A stretch of DNA of 64,000 bases from Candidatus Cacconaster equi (GCA_018065895.1 JAGHSK010000015.1:1-64000); one strand, 5' to 3'. Shown: positions 30,616 through 40,354, counted from the first letter of the stretch. Translations and numbers: made by a program. Notes: a model not told the origin generated them from the sequence alone.

Positions 30616-32070
30616 TCAATTCAATTCGTTCATTGCTTCGGCGATAACTTCCTTGTCGTCGAAGTGATATTTTGTGGTTCCTATTATCTGGTAGTCCTCA
30701 TGGCCCTTTCCGGCGACGAGGATTATCGCTCCTTCGGGGGCGGTCATCACCGCGCTTCGTATCGCTTCCTTCCTGTCGGTGATGAAAAGGGATTTGGCGC
30801 GTGCCCTGGCATCCATTCCGGAGCGTATTTCATTTATGATTTCCTGCGGGTCCTCCCTACGCGGATTGTCGGATGTCACAATCACCCTGTCCGCATATTT
30901 TGTGGCAATCACACCCATTTCGGGACGTTTGCTGCGGTCCCTGTCACCGCCACATCCGAAGACGCAGATCAACATCCTGTCGGGTCCTGCCTCGCGGAGT
31001 GTTGTGAGGGCATTTTCAAGGGCATCGGGGGTATGGGAATAGTCCACTACTGCCGTGATATCCTTCCCGCCTTTTATGTATTCGAGTCTTCCTGCAACCG
31101 GTCCGAGGGCGCTCATCTTTACAAGGACCTCTTCTTTCTTCGCTCCAAGCAGAATCGCGGTTGAGTAGACTGCCAGAAGGTTGTATGCATTGTGTCTGCC
31201 GATGAAACGGCTCCATATCCGTGTTCCATCGATATTTATCAGCATTCCTTCGATGCTCTCTTCGATTATCCTGCACTGGAAATCGGCCATTGAGTGGCAG
31301 GCGTATCGTTTTACGGCAGCACTTGTGTTCTGCACCATCACTTCGCCGTTACGGTCATCGATGTTTGTCAGAGCGTATGCGTCAGATGGCAGTTCATCGA
31401 AAAACCGCTTCTTGCAGTCGCGGTATGCGGCGAAGGTCTTGTGATAATCAAGATGATCGTGGGTAAGGTTTGAAAAGATTGCTATTTTGAATTTCAATCC
31501 CGTAATCCTGTCCTGATCGATGGAATGGGAACTTACCTCCATGAAGCAGTATTCGCATCCCTCCTCAACCATTTGAGCCATAAGAGAGTTGAGGGTGACC
31601 GGGTCGGGAGTAGTGTTGTCGGTATGCAGCTTCCTGCCGTTGACGTAGTTCGCTATCGTTGAGATAAGGCCGCAGCAATATCCCAGTGAGTTGAACAGAT
31701 TGTAAAGCAGAGTGACTGTGGTTGTTTTGCCGTTTGTCCCCGTTATTCCCACCAGATTCAGTTTCTCTGAAGGATGTCCGTAGAAATTCGCGGCTGCCAG
31801 AGCAAGTGCGATGCGGCTGTTCTTCACCTTTATGAAGGTTGCGCCGTCGCAAGACCCGTCATAGCCCTCCTGACAGATGACGGCGGACACCCCGGCGGAA
31901 ATTGCATCGGGGATGAATTTATGACCGTCAGCCTCGGCACCGCATACTGCAATGAACATTGACCCCTTCCTGCATTTGCGCGAATCGAAGGTGATAAGGT
32001 CAATCTCCTTGTCGGTGCATCCTGAAACGGATGTGGTTTCTATGCCATTGAGTATTTCTTTCAGTTTCAT
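30616..32070 (-). CDS. murE: UDP-MurNAc-tripeptide synthetase
   Basis: GITGTNGKTTTVTLLY, YCFMEVSSHSIDQDR, TSDNPRREDPQ. Confidence 0.95.
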   Translation of the reverse strand: MKLKEILNGIETTSVSGCTDKEIDLITFDSRKCRKGSMFIAVCGAEADGHKFIPDAISAGVSAVICQEGYDGSCDGATFIKVKNSRIALALAAANFYGHPSEKLNLVGITGTNGKTTTVTLLYNLFNSLGYCCGLISTIANYVNGRKLHTDNTTPDPVTLNSLMAQMVEEGCEYCFMEVSSHSIDQDRITGLKFKIAIFSNLTHDHLDYHKTFAAYRDCKKRFFDELPSDAYALTNIDDRNGEVMVQNTSAAVKRYACHSMADFQCRIIEESIEGMLINIDGTRIWSRFIGRHNAYNLLAVYSTAILLGAKKEEVLVKMSALGPVAGRLEYIKGGKDITAVVDYSHTPDALENALTTLREAGPDRMLICVFGCGGDRDRSKRPEMGVIATKYADRVIVTSDNPRREDPQEIINEIRSGMDARARAKSLFITDRKEAIRSAVMTAPEGAIILVAGKGHEDYQIIGTTKYHFDDKEVIAEAMNELN

Positions 32071-34073
32071 TGCTTCTGGTTCAGTATCAGTTTGATGGTT
32101 TTCTTTACGATGGTGTCGCCTGGCGCCGGGATCTGCCCGATGACGTGGCCGCTGCCCTCGAAGTCAACCGTATATCCAAGATTTTCAAGTTGCCTTACAG
32201 CATCACGGAGGCCCATTCCGGTCATATCCGGAGTGATGCCTTTGTCAATGTCACCTTTTATGTCAAGTTCCGAATAGGATTTTGCTTCAGGCAGAGTACC
32301 CGATGCCGGGATGGAGTCTTCCCAGTCGATGGAGGATGCATAAATTCCCTCTGTAATCTCCCTGAATACCGGTCCCGCCCAGGTGGCTCCGTAAAAGTTG
32401 CCGCTTGTCAGTTCGGAATATACCACAACTATCATCGAGTAGCGCGGCGCCTCGTAAGGGAAGAAACCCACGAAGGTTGCCTGATGCATCTTCTGCCCGG
32501 ATGCCGTTTTGTAAACGCCAAGGTTAGGAATGACGATTTGCGCCGTGCCTGTCTTGCCTGCAACGTTGACCGGACATTCCTCGAAGATCCTGTATCCTGT
32601 GCCGCCCACCGATTCCACCACTCCGCGCATCGCTCTTTGAACTTCGGCTGCTGTTTCTTTCTTACATATCCTGGCAATCATTTCGGTCGGGAAGTTCTTT
32701 TTTATGACACCGTCTTTCTGGTAGTTCCTGATGAGATGGGGACGGACCATCAATCCTCCGTTGGCTATCGCATTGTAGAAATTTAGAGTATGCAGCGGAG
32801 TGATTTCCACGGTATATCCCATTGCTATCTGCGGAAGGTCTTTCATGTTCCAGCTTCTGTCGCTGGCATTCTTGAGGTGAGCATGGCTGAATCCGTTCAG
32901 CTCGAACGGGAAGTCGCGGGTGATTCGTATCTCGTTGTTGAGGTTATCGATGAATTCCTGTGGTTTGTCGCCATAGAACTTCACCGCCTGCATCCTGAAA
33001 ACGTTGTTCGAGGAGATTTCGTATCCGCGTTTGACGGATATTGTGGAATAATTCCTCAGATAGGTGTCGACAAACGGCTTACCCTTGCCGTACTGCCAGT
33101 TGACCACTGCCGGCATCTCCGTTTCGAGGGTTATGAACCCTTTGTCGAGAAGCATCGTCAGTGTGGCTCCCTTGAAAACGGATCCCGGCTCACCCCGCCG
33201 GCCTATCGCATAATTGTATGTCTCGTCAAATCCTCCGTGTCCGGTTTTTTCAAGATTAACCATAGCCTTGATCTCGCCTGTGGCAACCTCCATGAGAATT
33301 ACGGTGCCTGCGTGGAGTTCTGTTGTCTTTTCGAGAATTCTTTGAAGCGCGTTCTGTGCAAGATCCTGGATATCTATGTCAATGGTGGTCTGGATGTCGA
33401 GGCCGTCCACCGGCAGGATAGTCTCCTTGTCGTGGTCCGCTATCCATTTTCCTCCTTCGGTCAGACGAAGCGGCTGCATTCCGTGAGTGCCCCGCAGGAT
33501 GGAGTCACAACTTCCCTCAAGTCCTATGACAGGAATGCTGTCCTGGTGTTTTATGTATCCCAATGTGCGGTATCCCAGCCTTCCGTACGGATAGTTGCGG
33601 TGGTCCACCTTCTCGAACATGCAGCCTCCTCCGAATCTGCCGTTTCTCAAGAGAGGGAAGGATGCCACTTTCTGCATTTCCTGATATGTCAGCAGCTTGC
33701 GGTTGATTCTCAGATACTGTCTTCCGCTCTTCCTTCCGGAATCGATAAGTTCTTTATAATAAGACGGCTTATAGTCGCCATAGTATTCCGACAGGTAGAT
33801 TGCGAGAGAATCGATCTCCTTTGCATAAACGGAGTCGGCGGCCTGGCAAGGGTCTATTGTGAGGCGGTACTCCGGAATGGAGAATGCCAGATATCGTCCG
33901 TCTGATGCAAGTATGCTTCCGCGGGTGCATTCGAGTCTGTCGTTGCGTGTGCTCTTGCGGGTGGGCTCAGGAATGTGGACGAACTGTAGGTCAACAATGC
34001 GGATTATCGCTACAACAGCGATAATGATGAACAGCAGGTAAACTGCTCCGACCTTGTTGATGTTCACTCTCAT
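32067..34073 (-). CDS. ftsI: penicillin-binding protein (FtsI-type transpeptidase) with C-terminal PASTA-like domain
   Basis: N-terminal TM; SSNNVF and KTGTAQ motifs; PASTA-like C-terminus ITPDMTGMGLRDAVRQLENLGY. Confidence 0.92.
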   Translation of the reverse strand: MRVNINKVGAVYLLFIIIAVVAIIRIVDLQFVHIPEPTRKSTRNDRLECTRGSILASDGRYLAFSIPEYRLTIDPCQAADSVYAKEIDSLAIYLSEYYGDYKPSYYKELIDSGRKSGRQYLRINRKLLTYQEMQKVASFPLLRNGRFGGGCMFEKVDHRNYPYGRLGYRTLGYIKHQDSIPVIGLEGSCDSILRGTHGMQPLRLTEGGKWIADHDKETILPVDGLDIQTTIDIDIQDLAQNALQRILEKTTELHAGTVILMEVATGEIKAMVNLEKTGHGGFDETYNYAIGRRGEPGSVFKGATLTMLLDKGFITLETEMPAVVNWQYGKGKPFVDTYLRNYSTISVKRGYEISSNNVFRMQAVKFYGDKPQEFIDNLNNEIRITRDFPFELNGFSHAHLKNASDRSWNMKDLPQIAMGYTVEITPLHTLNFYNAIANGGLMVRPHLIRNYQKDGVIKKNFPTEMIARICKKETAAEVQRAMRGVVESVGGTGYRIFEECPVNVAGKTGTAQIVIPNLGVYKTASGQKMHQATFVGFFPYEAPRYSMIVVVYSELTSGNFYGATWAGPVFREITEGIYASSIDWEDSIPASGTLPEAKSYSELDIKGDIDKGITPDMTGMGLRDAVRQLENLGYTVDFEGSGHVIGQIPAPGDTIVKKTIKLILNQKQ

Positions 34074-34423
34074 TTCTTTTCCGTGTCAATTCTTCTTGGC
34101 GGCACTACAGGTGGATGAAGCGTCGATTTCTGTTCATTGAGCATCCTGTCAATCTTCGTGCGGTTGTTCATTCCGACCAGTTCAAGAGTTCTCTGCTGAT
34201 AGCTTATGCGCAGTTCCTGAATCACCTTTTCATTCTCTTGCACCTTTGCGAGTTTTGACTCTACGGTCAGATTCCAGGTGATGAAGAGCGCTACGAGGGC
34301 GAAGATGTATGCAACAAAACCGATATGGCGGTCAACGTTCTTTTCAATGAGAATGTCACCGCTCAGGAATTTGATTGCCTTTCCTGTCGCTTTCCTTATC
34401 TTTTCCTTGAGTTTTCCCTTCAT
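34070..34423 (-). CDS. ftsL: FtsL-like small single-TM division protein
   Basis: 117 aa, one TM plus coiled-coil-like region, between rsmH and ftsI. Confidence 0.75.
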   Translation of the reverse strand: MKGKLKEKIRKATGKAIKFLSGDILIEKNVDRHIGFVAYIFALVALFITWNLTVESKLAKVQENEKVIQELRISYQQRTLELVGMNNRTKIDRMLNEQKSTLHPPVVPPRRIDTEKK

Positions 34424-35322
34424 CTCTTTTCCGCTGTTCTGAGTTTGGCGCTGCGCGCCCTGGTATTTGATGCTATCTCTTCCTCCTCCGGGAGAACGGG
34501 CTTCTTGTTCACGAGGATGTATGGTGATTTCTCGATGCCCGTCAGGCTTCTCTGCGGCTCTCCTTCGGCATTTCCGGCCTTGAAGAAATTTTTCACTATC
34601 CTGTCCTCGAGGGAGTGATACGTGATGACCGCGAATCTTCCGCCGCTTTTGAGCGATCTGGTGGCGCCCTTCATGAATCCTTCCAACGCGTCCATTTCGC
34701 CGTTCACTTCAATTCTCAGGGCCTGGTATACTTTTGCGAGGTATTTGTGTTCTGAAAATTTAGGCAGAATACTCTCGAGAGCTCTGCCTAAATCGTCAGT
34801 TGACCTGATCGGAGAGTTTTCCCTGTTTGAAACTATCAAACGCGCCACCTTCCTGCTGCTGTCCAGCTCTCCGTAAAGTCTGAAAATTTTCTCTAAATCC
34901 TCTTCACTATAACTATTTACAATCTCTTCCGCCGTTTGATGGGCCTGCTGGTTCATTCTCATGTCCAGCGGTGCGCTGAAGCGGAAGGAGAAACCTCTAT
35001 CCTGTGTGTCGAACTGATGTGATGACACTCCCAGATCCGCCAGAATCCCGTCCACTTCGTCATATCCGTGATATCGCACGAAATTGTGAACAAACCGGAA
35101 GTTGCCGTGCACCAATATGAGCCTGTCGTCTTCAGGAGCGTTCGCCAGTGCTTCTTCGTCCTGGTCGAAGGCTATCAGACGTCCGTCCGCTCCGAGTCTG
35201 CCGAGAATCTCCCTGCTGTGTCCGCCGCCACCGAAAGTAGCGTCAACATAGATGCCATCCGGCTTGATATCCAATGAGGATATACTCTCTTTCAGCAAAA
35301 CCGGCACGTGGTAGGCTGACAT
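34420..35322 (-). CDS. rsmH: 16S rRNA (cytosine1402-N4)-methyltransferase
   Basis: HVPVLLKESI, DATFGGGGHS, DLGVSSHQFD. Confidence 0.96.
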   Translation of the reverse strand: MSAYHVPVLLKESISSLDIKPDGIYVDATFGGGGHSREILGRLGADGRLIAFDQDEEALANAPEDDRLILVHGNFRFVHNFVRYHGYDEVDGILADLGVSSHQFDTQDRGFSFRFSAPLDMRMNQQAHQTAEEIVNSYSEEDLEKIFRLYGELDSSRKVARLIVSNRENSPIRSTDDLGRALESILPKFSEHKYLAKVYQALRIEVNGEMDALEGFMKGATRSLKSGGRFAVITYHSLEDRIVKNFFKAGNAEGEPQRSLTGIEKSPYILVNKKPVLPEEEEIASNTRARSAKLRTAEKR

Positions 35323-35331
35323 ATCTGCTCC

Positions 35332-35778
35332 TTATCCTAATATCTTCTCTGCCAGAGAGACGTAGTCTTCGCTGCTCATTCTGCAGGCTTCGAATTTTTC
35401 CTTTGCCCAGATCTCGATGATATGATTGCTTCCGACGAATACTACGTCTTTGGCTACACCGATGGAGTTCAGGAGATCTTTCGGTATCGTGAGACGGCCG
35501 AGTTTGCCGTCAGGCTCCACTTGGGCCGTACCTCTCATATACTCCCTCCAGAATGCAGCATGCTCCTTGTTGAAGAAGTTCAGGCGGCTTCTCACATTTT
35601 CCGAATCTTCCGACCACTGCTCATATGTGTACATCTCAAGGCATTCTGAAAAGAGAGACTTCTTTACCACAAACCGATTGTCGGCGCTTTCTCCCATGGC
35701 AGACTTGAAGGCGGAAGGAAAGATGAGCCTTCCCTTGTCGTCAAGTTTTGCCTTGTATTCTCCGATGAACCGTATCAT
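35332..35778 (-). CDS. mraZ: transcriptional regulator/division protein MraZ
   Basis: MIRFIGEYKAKLDDKGRLIFPSAFK; second AbrB-like DGKLGRLTIPKDL. Confidence 0.93.
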   Translation of the reverse strand: MIRFIGEYKAKLDDKGRLIFPSAFKSAMGESADNRFVVKKSLFSECLEMYTYEQWSEDSENVRSRLNFFNKEHAAFWREYMRGTAQVEPDGKLGRLTIPKDLLNSIGVAKDVVFVGSNHIIEIWAKEKFEACRMSSEDYVSLAEKILG

Positions 35779-35803
35779 TTTCTTCTGTCTGTAAGTCAAT
35801 ATG

Positions 35804-35837
35804 CAAAAGTAGGGATTAATTTCCACTTTCTTACAAA
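35804..35837 (-). promoter_or_regulatory. Putative dcw promoter: -33 TTTG (35837-35834) and -7 TACTTTTG (35811-35804)
   Basis: TAnnTTTG match on minus strand 25 nt upstream of mraZ ATG; 22-nt spacer. Confidence 0.55.
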
Positions 35838-35857
35838 CTGTTCCACTTTTTTACAAA
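35821..35857 (-). repeat. 17-bp direct repeat (minus strand TTTGTAARAAAGTGGAA), 20-bp period; MraZ-box-like
   Basis: TTCCACTTTCTTACAAA 35821-35837 and TTCCACTTTTTTACAAA 35841-35857, one mismatch. Confidence 0.8.
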
Positions 35858-35900
35858 AAGTTATCAACACCCTTGCCGACAGCCAGAAAATGAATTACGA

Positions 35901-35935
35901 CGGCGGGTCTGATGAATGTTTCATCAAACCCGCCG
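35901..35935. repeat. Long near-perfect hairpin (CGGCGGGTcTGATGAA-TGT-TTCATCAaACCCGCCG)
   Basis: 16-bp stem with one C/A mismatch and 3-nt loop; lies downstream of O-methyltransferase gene (minus strand) and upstream of mraZ; no canonical U-tract. Confidence 0.8.
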
Positions 35936-35965
35936 GTATAAAAAATTCGAATTAGAACAGTAGCT

Positions 35966-36595
35966 CTACCGCTTCCTGATGATGTTCAGCCCGTCGCGCA
36001 GCGGCAGGATGAAGTTCTCCACTCTCGGGTCATTGGCGACAAGGTCGTTGAAGGCCATGATACCACGCGTCTGAGCGTCGCGCGGAGGATTTTCGTCATA
36101 TACTTTGCCGTCCCACAGGACGTTGTCGGCAACGATATATCCTCCCGGACGAAGCAACTCCAATGCCGATTGATAGTACGCGATGTATTCTCTTTTGTTG
36201 GCGTCGATGTAAATCAGGTCATATGGGCCGGACAGGGTGTCGAGAATCTCCTTGGCATCGCCGAACATCAGGTTGATTTTTCCGCTTACCCCGGCACGCC
36301 GGTATCCTTCGCGGATGAGATCTTCGAGTTCGTCATTGATTTCCACAGAGTCCAGAACGGAACCCTCCTCCAATGCGGAGGCAATGCAGATTGACGAATA
36401 GCCGGTGAATACACCGAGCTCCAGCACACGTTTAGGCTCCAGCATAAGAGTCATATGGCGCAGAAGCGCGCCTACGCTGCGTCCGGAGAGCATCCTGGCG
36501 TGGCTTGTGCGTAGATGCGTCTCTCTCTCAAGCCACTCGAGGGCCTGTGGCAGAGGTGATGAGAATTCATCCAGATATTTGTCGAGAGGTGTCAT
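35966..36595 (-). CDS. class I SAM-dependent O-methyltransferase
   Basis: VLELGVFTGYSSICIA, YDLIYIDANKREY. Confidence 0.9.
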   Translation of the reverse strand: MTPLDKYLDEFSSPLPQALEWLERETHLRTSHARMLSGRSVGALLRHMTLMLEPKRVLELGVFTGYSSICIASALEEGSVLDSVEINDELEDLIREGYRRAGVSGKINLMFGDAKEILDTLSGPYDLIYIDANKREYIAYYQSALELLRPGGYIVADNVLWDGKVYDENPPRDAQTRGIMAFNDLVANDPRVENFILPLRDGLNIIRKR

Positions 36596-36597
36596 GA

Positions 36598-37848
36598 TTA
36601 TTTGTAAACAAGCGTTGAGAGACGATTTTCTGCCAGGATTTTCTGTGCCGTGAGCTGAAGCTGTTCTGCCGTTATTGAGTTGATTTTTGACCTTACCTCC
36701 TCATCGGGCATCACGCCACCGAACACCAGCATACTTTTTCCTATGGAGAGAGCCTGACTTTCACCATTGTCCGAGGCTATGGCCAGTTGCCCGAGAAGCT
36801 GTTTCTTGGCCGCTTTGAGCATGGACGCGCTGAGCGGCTTGTCACGGAGCCGGGCAATTTCAGAATGGACCAGAGAAAGACACTCTTCAAGGTTCCCTTT
36901 GTCGCACCCGAAATAAATCATCACGGAGCCGGAGTCGGTAAATTGCCCGTAACTGCTGTCGACGCTGTAAACAAGCGCATTCTTCTCACGCAGCGCCTGA
37001 TTCAGACGTGAATTCGAGCTGGGGCCTCCCAGAATATTGTTGAGCAGAATCAGGGTCATTCTCTCCTCATCATAGAAGGAACAGGCTGTCGTGCCTACTA
37101 TGCAGTTGACCTGATGGTTTTTCTTGACTATTTCCTTCGTGAAATGAACTTCGGACGGCTTCCTGCCTGACGTGGCGGGATGTCCGGTTTCGGCCTTTGG
37201 AGCATATTCTGCAGGAATATATGAGGCTATGGCATTCTCGGCCAGTTTGAGTGCGCGTTGCGGAGTGATGTCGGCCACGATGGATATGCACATCCTCTCC
37301 GGTTTGAAATTTTCGCTCACGTATCTTTTCAGATCCGATGAGTTGATTTTTCTGAGCGATCTGGCATCGCCCAGTATCTGCCTTGAAAGTTCGTGCCCCT
37401 CAAAAAGCAGTTCCTCGAAATTGTCAAATATGCACTCGGACGGAGAGTCTTTGTACATATTGATTTCATCGATCACCACGTGGCGCTCCTTGTCGAGTTC
37501 TTCCTGCGGGAACGTGGAGGTGAACGCGAGTTCGAAGAGCAGATCCACGGCTTTTGATGCATCTTCCTTCAGGACTGTGGCGTAAAGTACCGTTTCCTCC
37601 TTGGTTGTATATGCGTTGAGATCGCCTCCAAGTTTTTCCAGACGGTCTGTAATCTCTTGTGGGGTGCGCATCAAAGTGCCCTTGAAAAGCATATGTTCTG
37701 TCAGGTGCGCTATTCCGCTCAGGTCGGACTGTTCGTTTCTTGTCCCGGATTTGATGCTCAGAGCCGAGTATGCCACCTGTGATTTCGTCCGCTTGAATGC
37801 GAATCTGACACCGCAGGGAAATATATGTGTGAAGGTATTTTCTTTCAT
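36598..37848 (-). CDS. M16 family zinc peptidase (processing-peptidase-like)
   Basis: HLTEHMLFKGT (HxxEH); likely start MKENTFTH (37848) or MRPKTT (37866). Confidence 0.92.
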   Translation of the reverse strand: MKENTFTHIFPCGVRFAFKRTKSQVAYSALSIKSGTRNEQSDLSGIAHLTEHMLFKGTLMRTPQEITDRLEKLGGDLNAYTTKEETVLYATVLKEDASKAVDLLFELAFTSTFPQEELDKERHVVIDEINMYKDSPSECIFDNFEELLFEGHELSRQILGDARSLRKINSSDLKRYVSENFKPERMCISIVADITPQRALKLAENAIASYIPAEYAPKAETGHPATSGRKPSEVHFTKEIVKKNHQVNCIVGTTACSFYDEERMTLILLNNILGGPSSNSRLNQALREKNALVYSVDSSYGQFTDSGSVMIYFGCDKGNLEECLSLVHSEIARLRDKPLSASMLKAAKKQLLGQLAIASDNGESQALSIGKSMLVFGGVMPDEEVRSKINSITAEQLQLTAQKILAENRLSTLVYK

Positions 37849-37886
37849 CGTAGTTTTCGGTCGCATGGCAAGCTTCCAAATCGGTG

Positions 37887-37894
37887 CAAAAATA
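37887..37894 (-). promoter_or_regulatory. -7 element TATTTTTG for M16 peptidase gene
   Basis: CAAAAATA on plus strand; in divergent dnaX/M16 intergenic region. Confidence 0.45.
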
Positions 37895-37928
37895 GCACAT
37901 TCCAGTGAAGAATTCCCCAAAATATTTG

Positions 37929-37936
37929 TATTTTTG
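37929..37936 (+). promoter_or_regulatory. -7 element TATTTTTG 6 nt before dnaX ATG
   Basis: TAnnTTTG match directly before ATG at 37943. Confidence 0.5.
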
Positions 37937-37942
37937 TAGAAT

Positions 37943-39589
37943 ATGGGACAATTCATAGTAACGGCTCGAAAGTACAGGCCAAACAGTTTTGAGACACTGC
38001 TGGGACAGGAAAATATCGCCCGCACGCTCAAAAATTCCATTTTGAGGGGGCAGTTGGCTCATGCATATCTCTTCTGCGGTCCACGCGGCGTAGGGAAGAC
38101 CAGCGCAGCCCGCATCTTCGCAAAGACCATAAACTGCTCGAACCCGGGGGAGGACCTGGAGCCTTGCGGAAAATGTGAATCCTGCCTCTCCTTTGCGGAG
38201 GGCCGTTCCTACAGCATACACGAACTCGATGCCGCGTCCAACAATTCGGTTGAGGATATCAGGCAACTGACCGACAGCGTAAGAATTCCGCCACAGGTCG
38301 GCAAATACAGCGTGTATATCATCGATGAGGTGCATATGCTCTCGCAGGCGGCTTTCAATGCATTCCTTAAAACCCTTGAGGAACCGCCTGCGCACGCGAT
38401 ATTCATCCTTGCCACGACGGAGAAGCACAAAATCCTTCCAACAATTCTGTCACGTTGCCAGACCTACGATTTCAACCGCATCTCGATTGAGGATATGGTC
38501 CGCAACATCAAGCGGATAGCTGCGGCCGAATCGGTGAATATAAGCGATGATGCCATACACGTCATTGCCCAGAAGGCTGATGGGGCGATGCGTGACGCAC
38601 TTACCCTTTTCGACCAGACCGTGGCGTTCTGTGGTACGGATGTCACCTATGAACAGGTGATCAAAAACCTGAACGTTCTTGATTACGAATATTATTTCAG
38701 GCTTACCGAGAATTTCCTTTCTGGCGATTACGCAAGTGCGCTTCTGACTTTCGACGAAATTCTCGCCAAGGGATTCAACTCCCTGAGTTTCATCGGCGGG
38801 TTGAGTTCGCATTTCCGTGATCTGATAGTCTGCAAGAACGGTGCATCCAGAACTTTGCTGAATCTCGCACCTTCCGTTGCGCAGCGATATGACGCCTATG
38901 CCGCAAAGTGCTCACCTCGTTTTCTTTTTGAGGCGTTGGGAATAACTTCCACCTGTGAGGCTTCATACAAGCAGAGCGGAAATCCGCGGCTTCTGATAGA
39001 GTTTGCGCTTATGAAGCTCTGCAACATCGGAGGATTGATAACAGGGCCGGCAGTTGTGGCTCCGGCGGTGCCGCACTCCCCGGCTCCTCAGCAGACACAG
39101 ATTCCTCAGCAGCCAAAATCCGAACCTGTGCGCAAAGCAGGCCTTTCGATAAAGAACCTGATGGCGGAGGCGGAAAAGAGGCCTGAAGAGAAGATTGACA
39201 GGACTGAGGCTATTGAGAATGTGGCGCTTCAGATTGAAGCGGTGAAGCAGGCCTGGCAGGCATTGGCGGAGAACGAATCCAGGATGCCACGGCTCGCATC
39301 TGCCATCCGCGAATGCGAACCCGAGATAAAAAATGACACGGAATTGCACTTCAAGGTGGGCAATGTCGCTCAGAAGGACTGGATTGACAGGAATTGCAGG
39401 GCACGTCTCGAATCCTTCCTTCAGAAGGCTTTGCACAATACGGCACTACGATTGTTTGTTTCAGTGGCGGAGATATCCGACAAAGGGGCTAATCCTCTGT
39501 ATATGCCTTCGGACAAGGTTGATTATCTTGAGAAGAATTCCGAGGAGTTCCGGAGTCTGAAGAAAAATTTTGATTTGGAAAACGCATGA
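37943..39589 (+). CDS. dnaX: DNA polymerase III subunit gamma/tau
   Basis: ARKYRPNSFETLLGQENI, GPRGVGKTSAARIFAK, IIDEVHMLS. Confidence 0.95.
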   Translation: MGQFIVTARKYRPNSFETLLGQENIARTLKNSILRGQLAHAYLFCGPRGVGKTSAARIFAKTINCSNPGEDLEPCGKCESCLSFAEGRSYSIHELDAASNNSVEDIRQLTDSVRIPPQVGKYSVYIIDEVHMLSQAAFNAFLKTLEEPPAHAIFILATTEKHKILPTILSRCQTYDFNRISIEDMVRNIKRIAAAESVNISDDAIHVIAQKADGAMRDALTLFDQTVAFCGTDVTYEQVIKNLNVLDYEYYFRLTENFLSGDYASALLTFDEILAKGFNSLSFIGGLSSHFRDLIVCKNGASRTLLNLAPSVAQRYDAYAAKCSPRFLFEALGITSTCEASYKQSGNPRLLIEFALMKLCNIGGLITGPAVVAPAVPHSPAPQQTQIPQQPKSEPVRKAGLSIKNLMAEAEKRPEEKIDRTEAIENVALQIEAVKQAWQALAENESRMPRLASAIRECEPEIKNDTELHFKVGNVAQKDWIDRNCRARLESFLQKALHNTALRLFVSVAEISDKGANPLYMPSDKVDYLEKNSEEFRSLKKNFDLENA

Positions 39590-39590
39590 T

Positions 39591-40343
39591 ATGAAACTCT
39601 TTTGCACAAATCTGGTGAAGAAATATGGGAAGCGAACCGTTGTGAAGGACGTTTCCATAGAGGTGGAACAGGGCGAGATTGTGGGGCTTCTGGGTCCTAA
39701 CGGGGCTGGAAAGACCACCAGTTTCTATATGATTACAGGGCTGATCAAGCCTAATGGCGGCAGGATTTTCCTTGATACGGAAGAGATAACCGGGTTGCCT
39801 ATGTACGAAAGGGCGCAGAAAGGCATCGGTTATCTTGCTCAGGAGGCTTCCGTATTCCGCAAGATGAGCGTTGAGGACAACATCATGTCAGTTATGGAGA
39901 TGGCTGGATTCGGTGAAGAGTACCGCAATGAACGGCTTGAGAGCCTGATTGATGAGTTCGGCCTGCACAAGGTGCGCAAAAGCCTTGGAATACAGCTCTC
40001 CGGTGGAGAACGGCGTCGGTGCGAGATTGCCCGTGCCCTTGCCATCAATCCCAAGTTTATACTTCTCGATGAGCCTTTTGCCGGAGTTGACCCTATTGCG
40101 GTTGAGGATATCCAGCATATCATAGCCAAACTCAAGACCAAGAACATCGGCATAATAATCACAGACCATAATGTCCACGAGACACTTGCAATCACCGACA
40201 GGGCATATCTGCTCTATGAAGGCTCGATCCTTGAGAGCGGCACTGCCGAACAGCTGGCAAACAATCCTGAGGTACGAAAGAAATATCTGGGACAGAACTT
40301 CGAGTTGAGAAAGGCCGTACTTCATCCAAAACGTGAACAATAA
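39591..40343 (+). CDS. lptB: LPS export ABC transporter ATP-binding protein
   Basis: GLLGPNGAGKTTSFYMITGLIKPNGG, LSGGERRRCEIARAL, ILLDEPFAGVDPIAVEDIQ. Confidence 0.95.
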   Translation: MKLFCTNLVKKYGKRTVVKDVSIEVEQGEIVGLLGPNGAGKTTSFYMITGLIKPNGGRIFLDTEEITGLPMYERAQKGIGYLAQEASVFRKMSVEDNIMSVMEMAGFGEEYRNERLESLIDEFGLHKVRKSLGIQLSGGERRRCEIARALAINPKFILLDEPFAGVDPIAVEDIQHIIAKLKTKNIGIIITDHNVHETLAITDRAYLLYEGSILESGTAEQLANNPEVRKKYLGQNFELRKAVLHPKREQ

Positions 40344-40354
40344 TCATCATAAAT

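Noticed and set aside
32790-33905. 371-aa plus-strand ORF
   Set aside because: Entirely antisense to ftsI-type PBP with clear motifs; shadow ORF from codon bias
35861-35869. TTATCAACA, one mismatch from a DnaA box, near mraZ
   Set aside because: A single near-match in AT-rich DNA is expected by chance; no cluster, no dnaA/gyrB/parAB nearby to suggest an origin
37466-38428. 320-aa minus-strand ORF spanning the M16/dnaX divergent region
   Set aside because: Crosses two convincing divergent genes and both promoters; no domain
39320-39345. A6 run in dnaX as a possible gamma/tau frameshift site
   Set aside because: GATAAAAAATGAC does not match a convincing A-AAA-AAG slippery heptamer and no supporting downstream structure was seen
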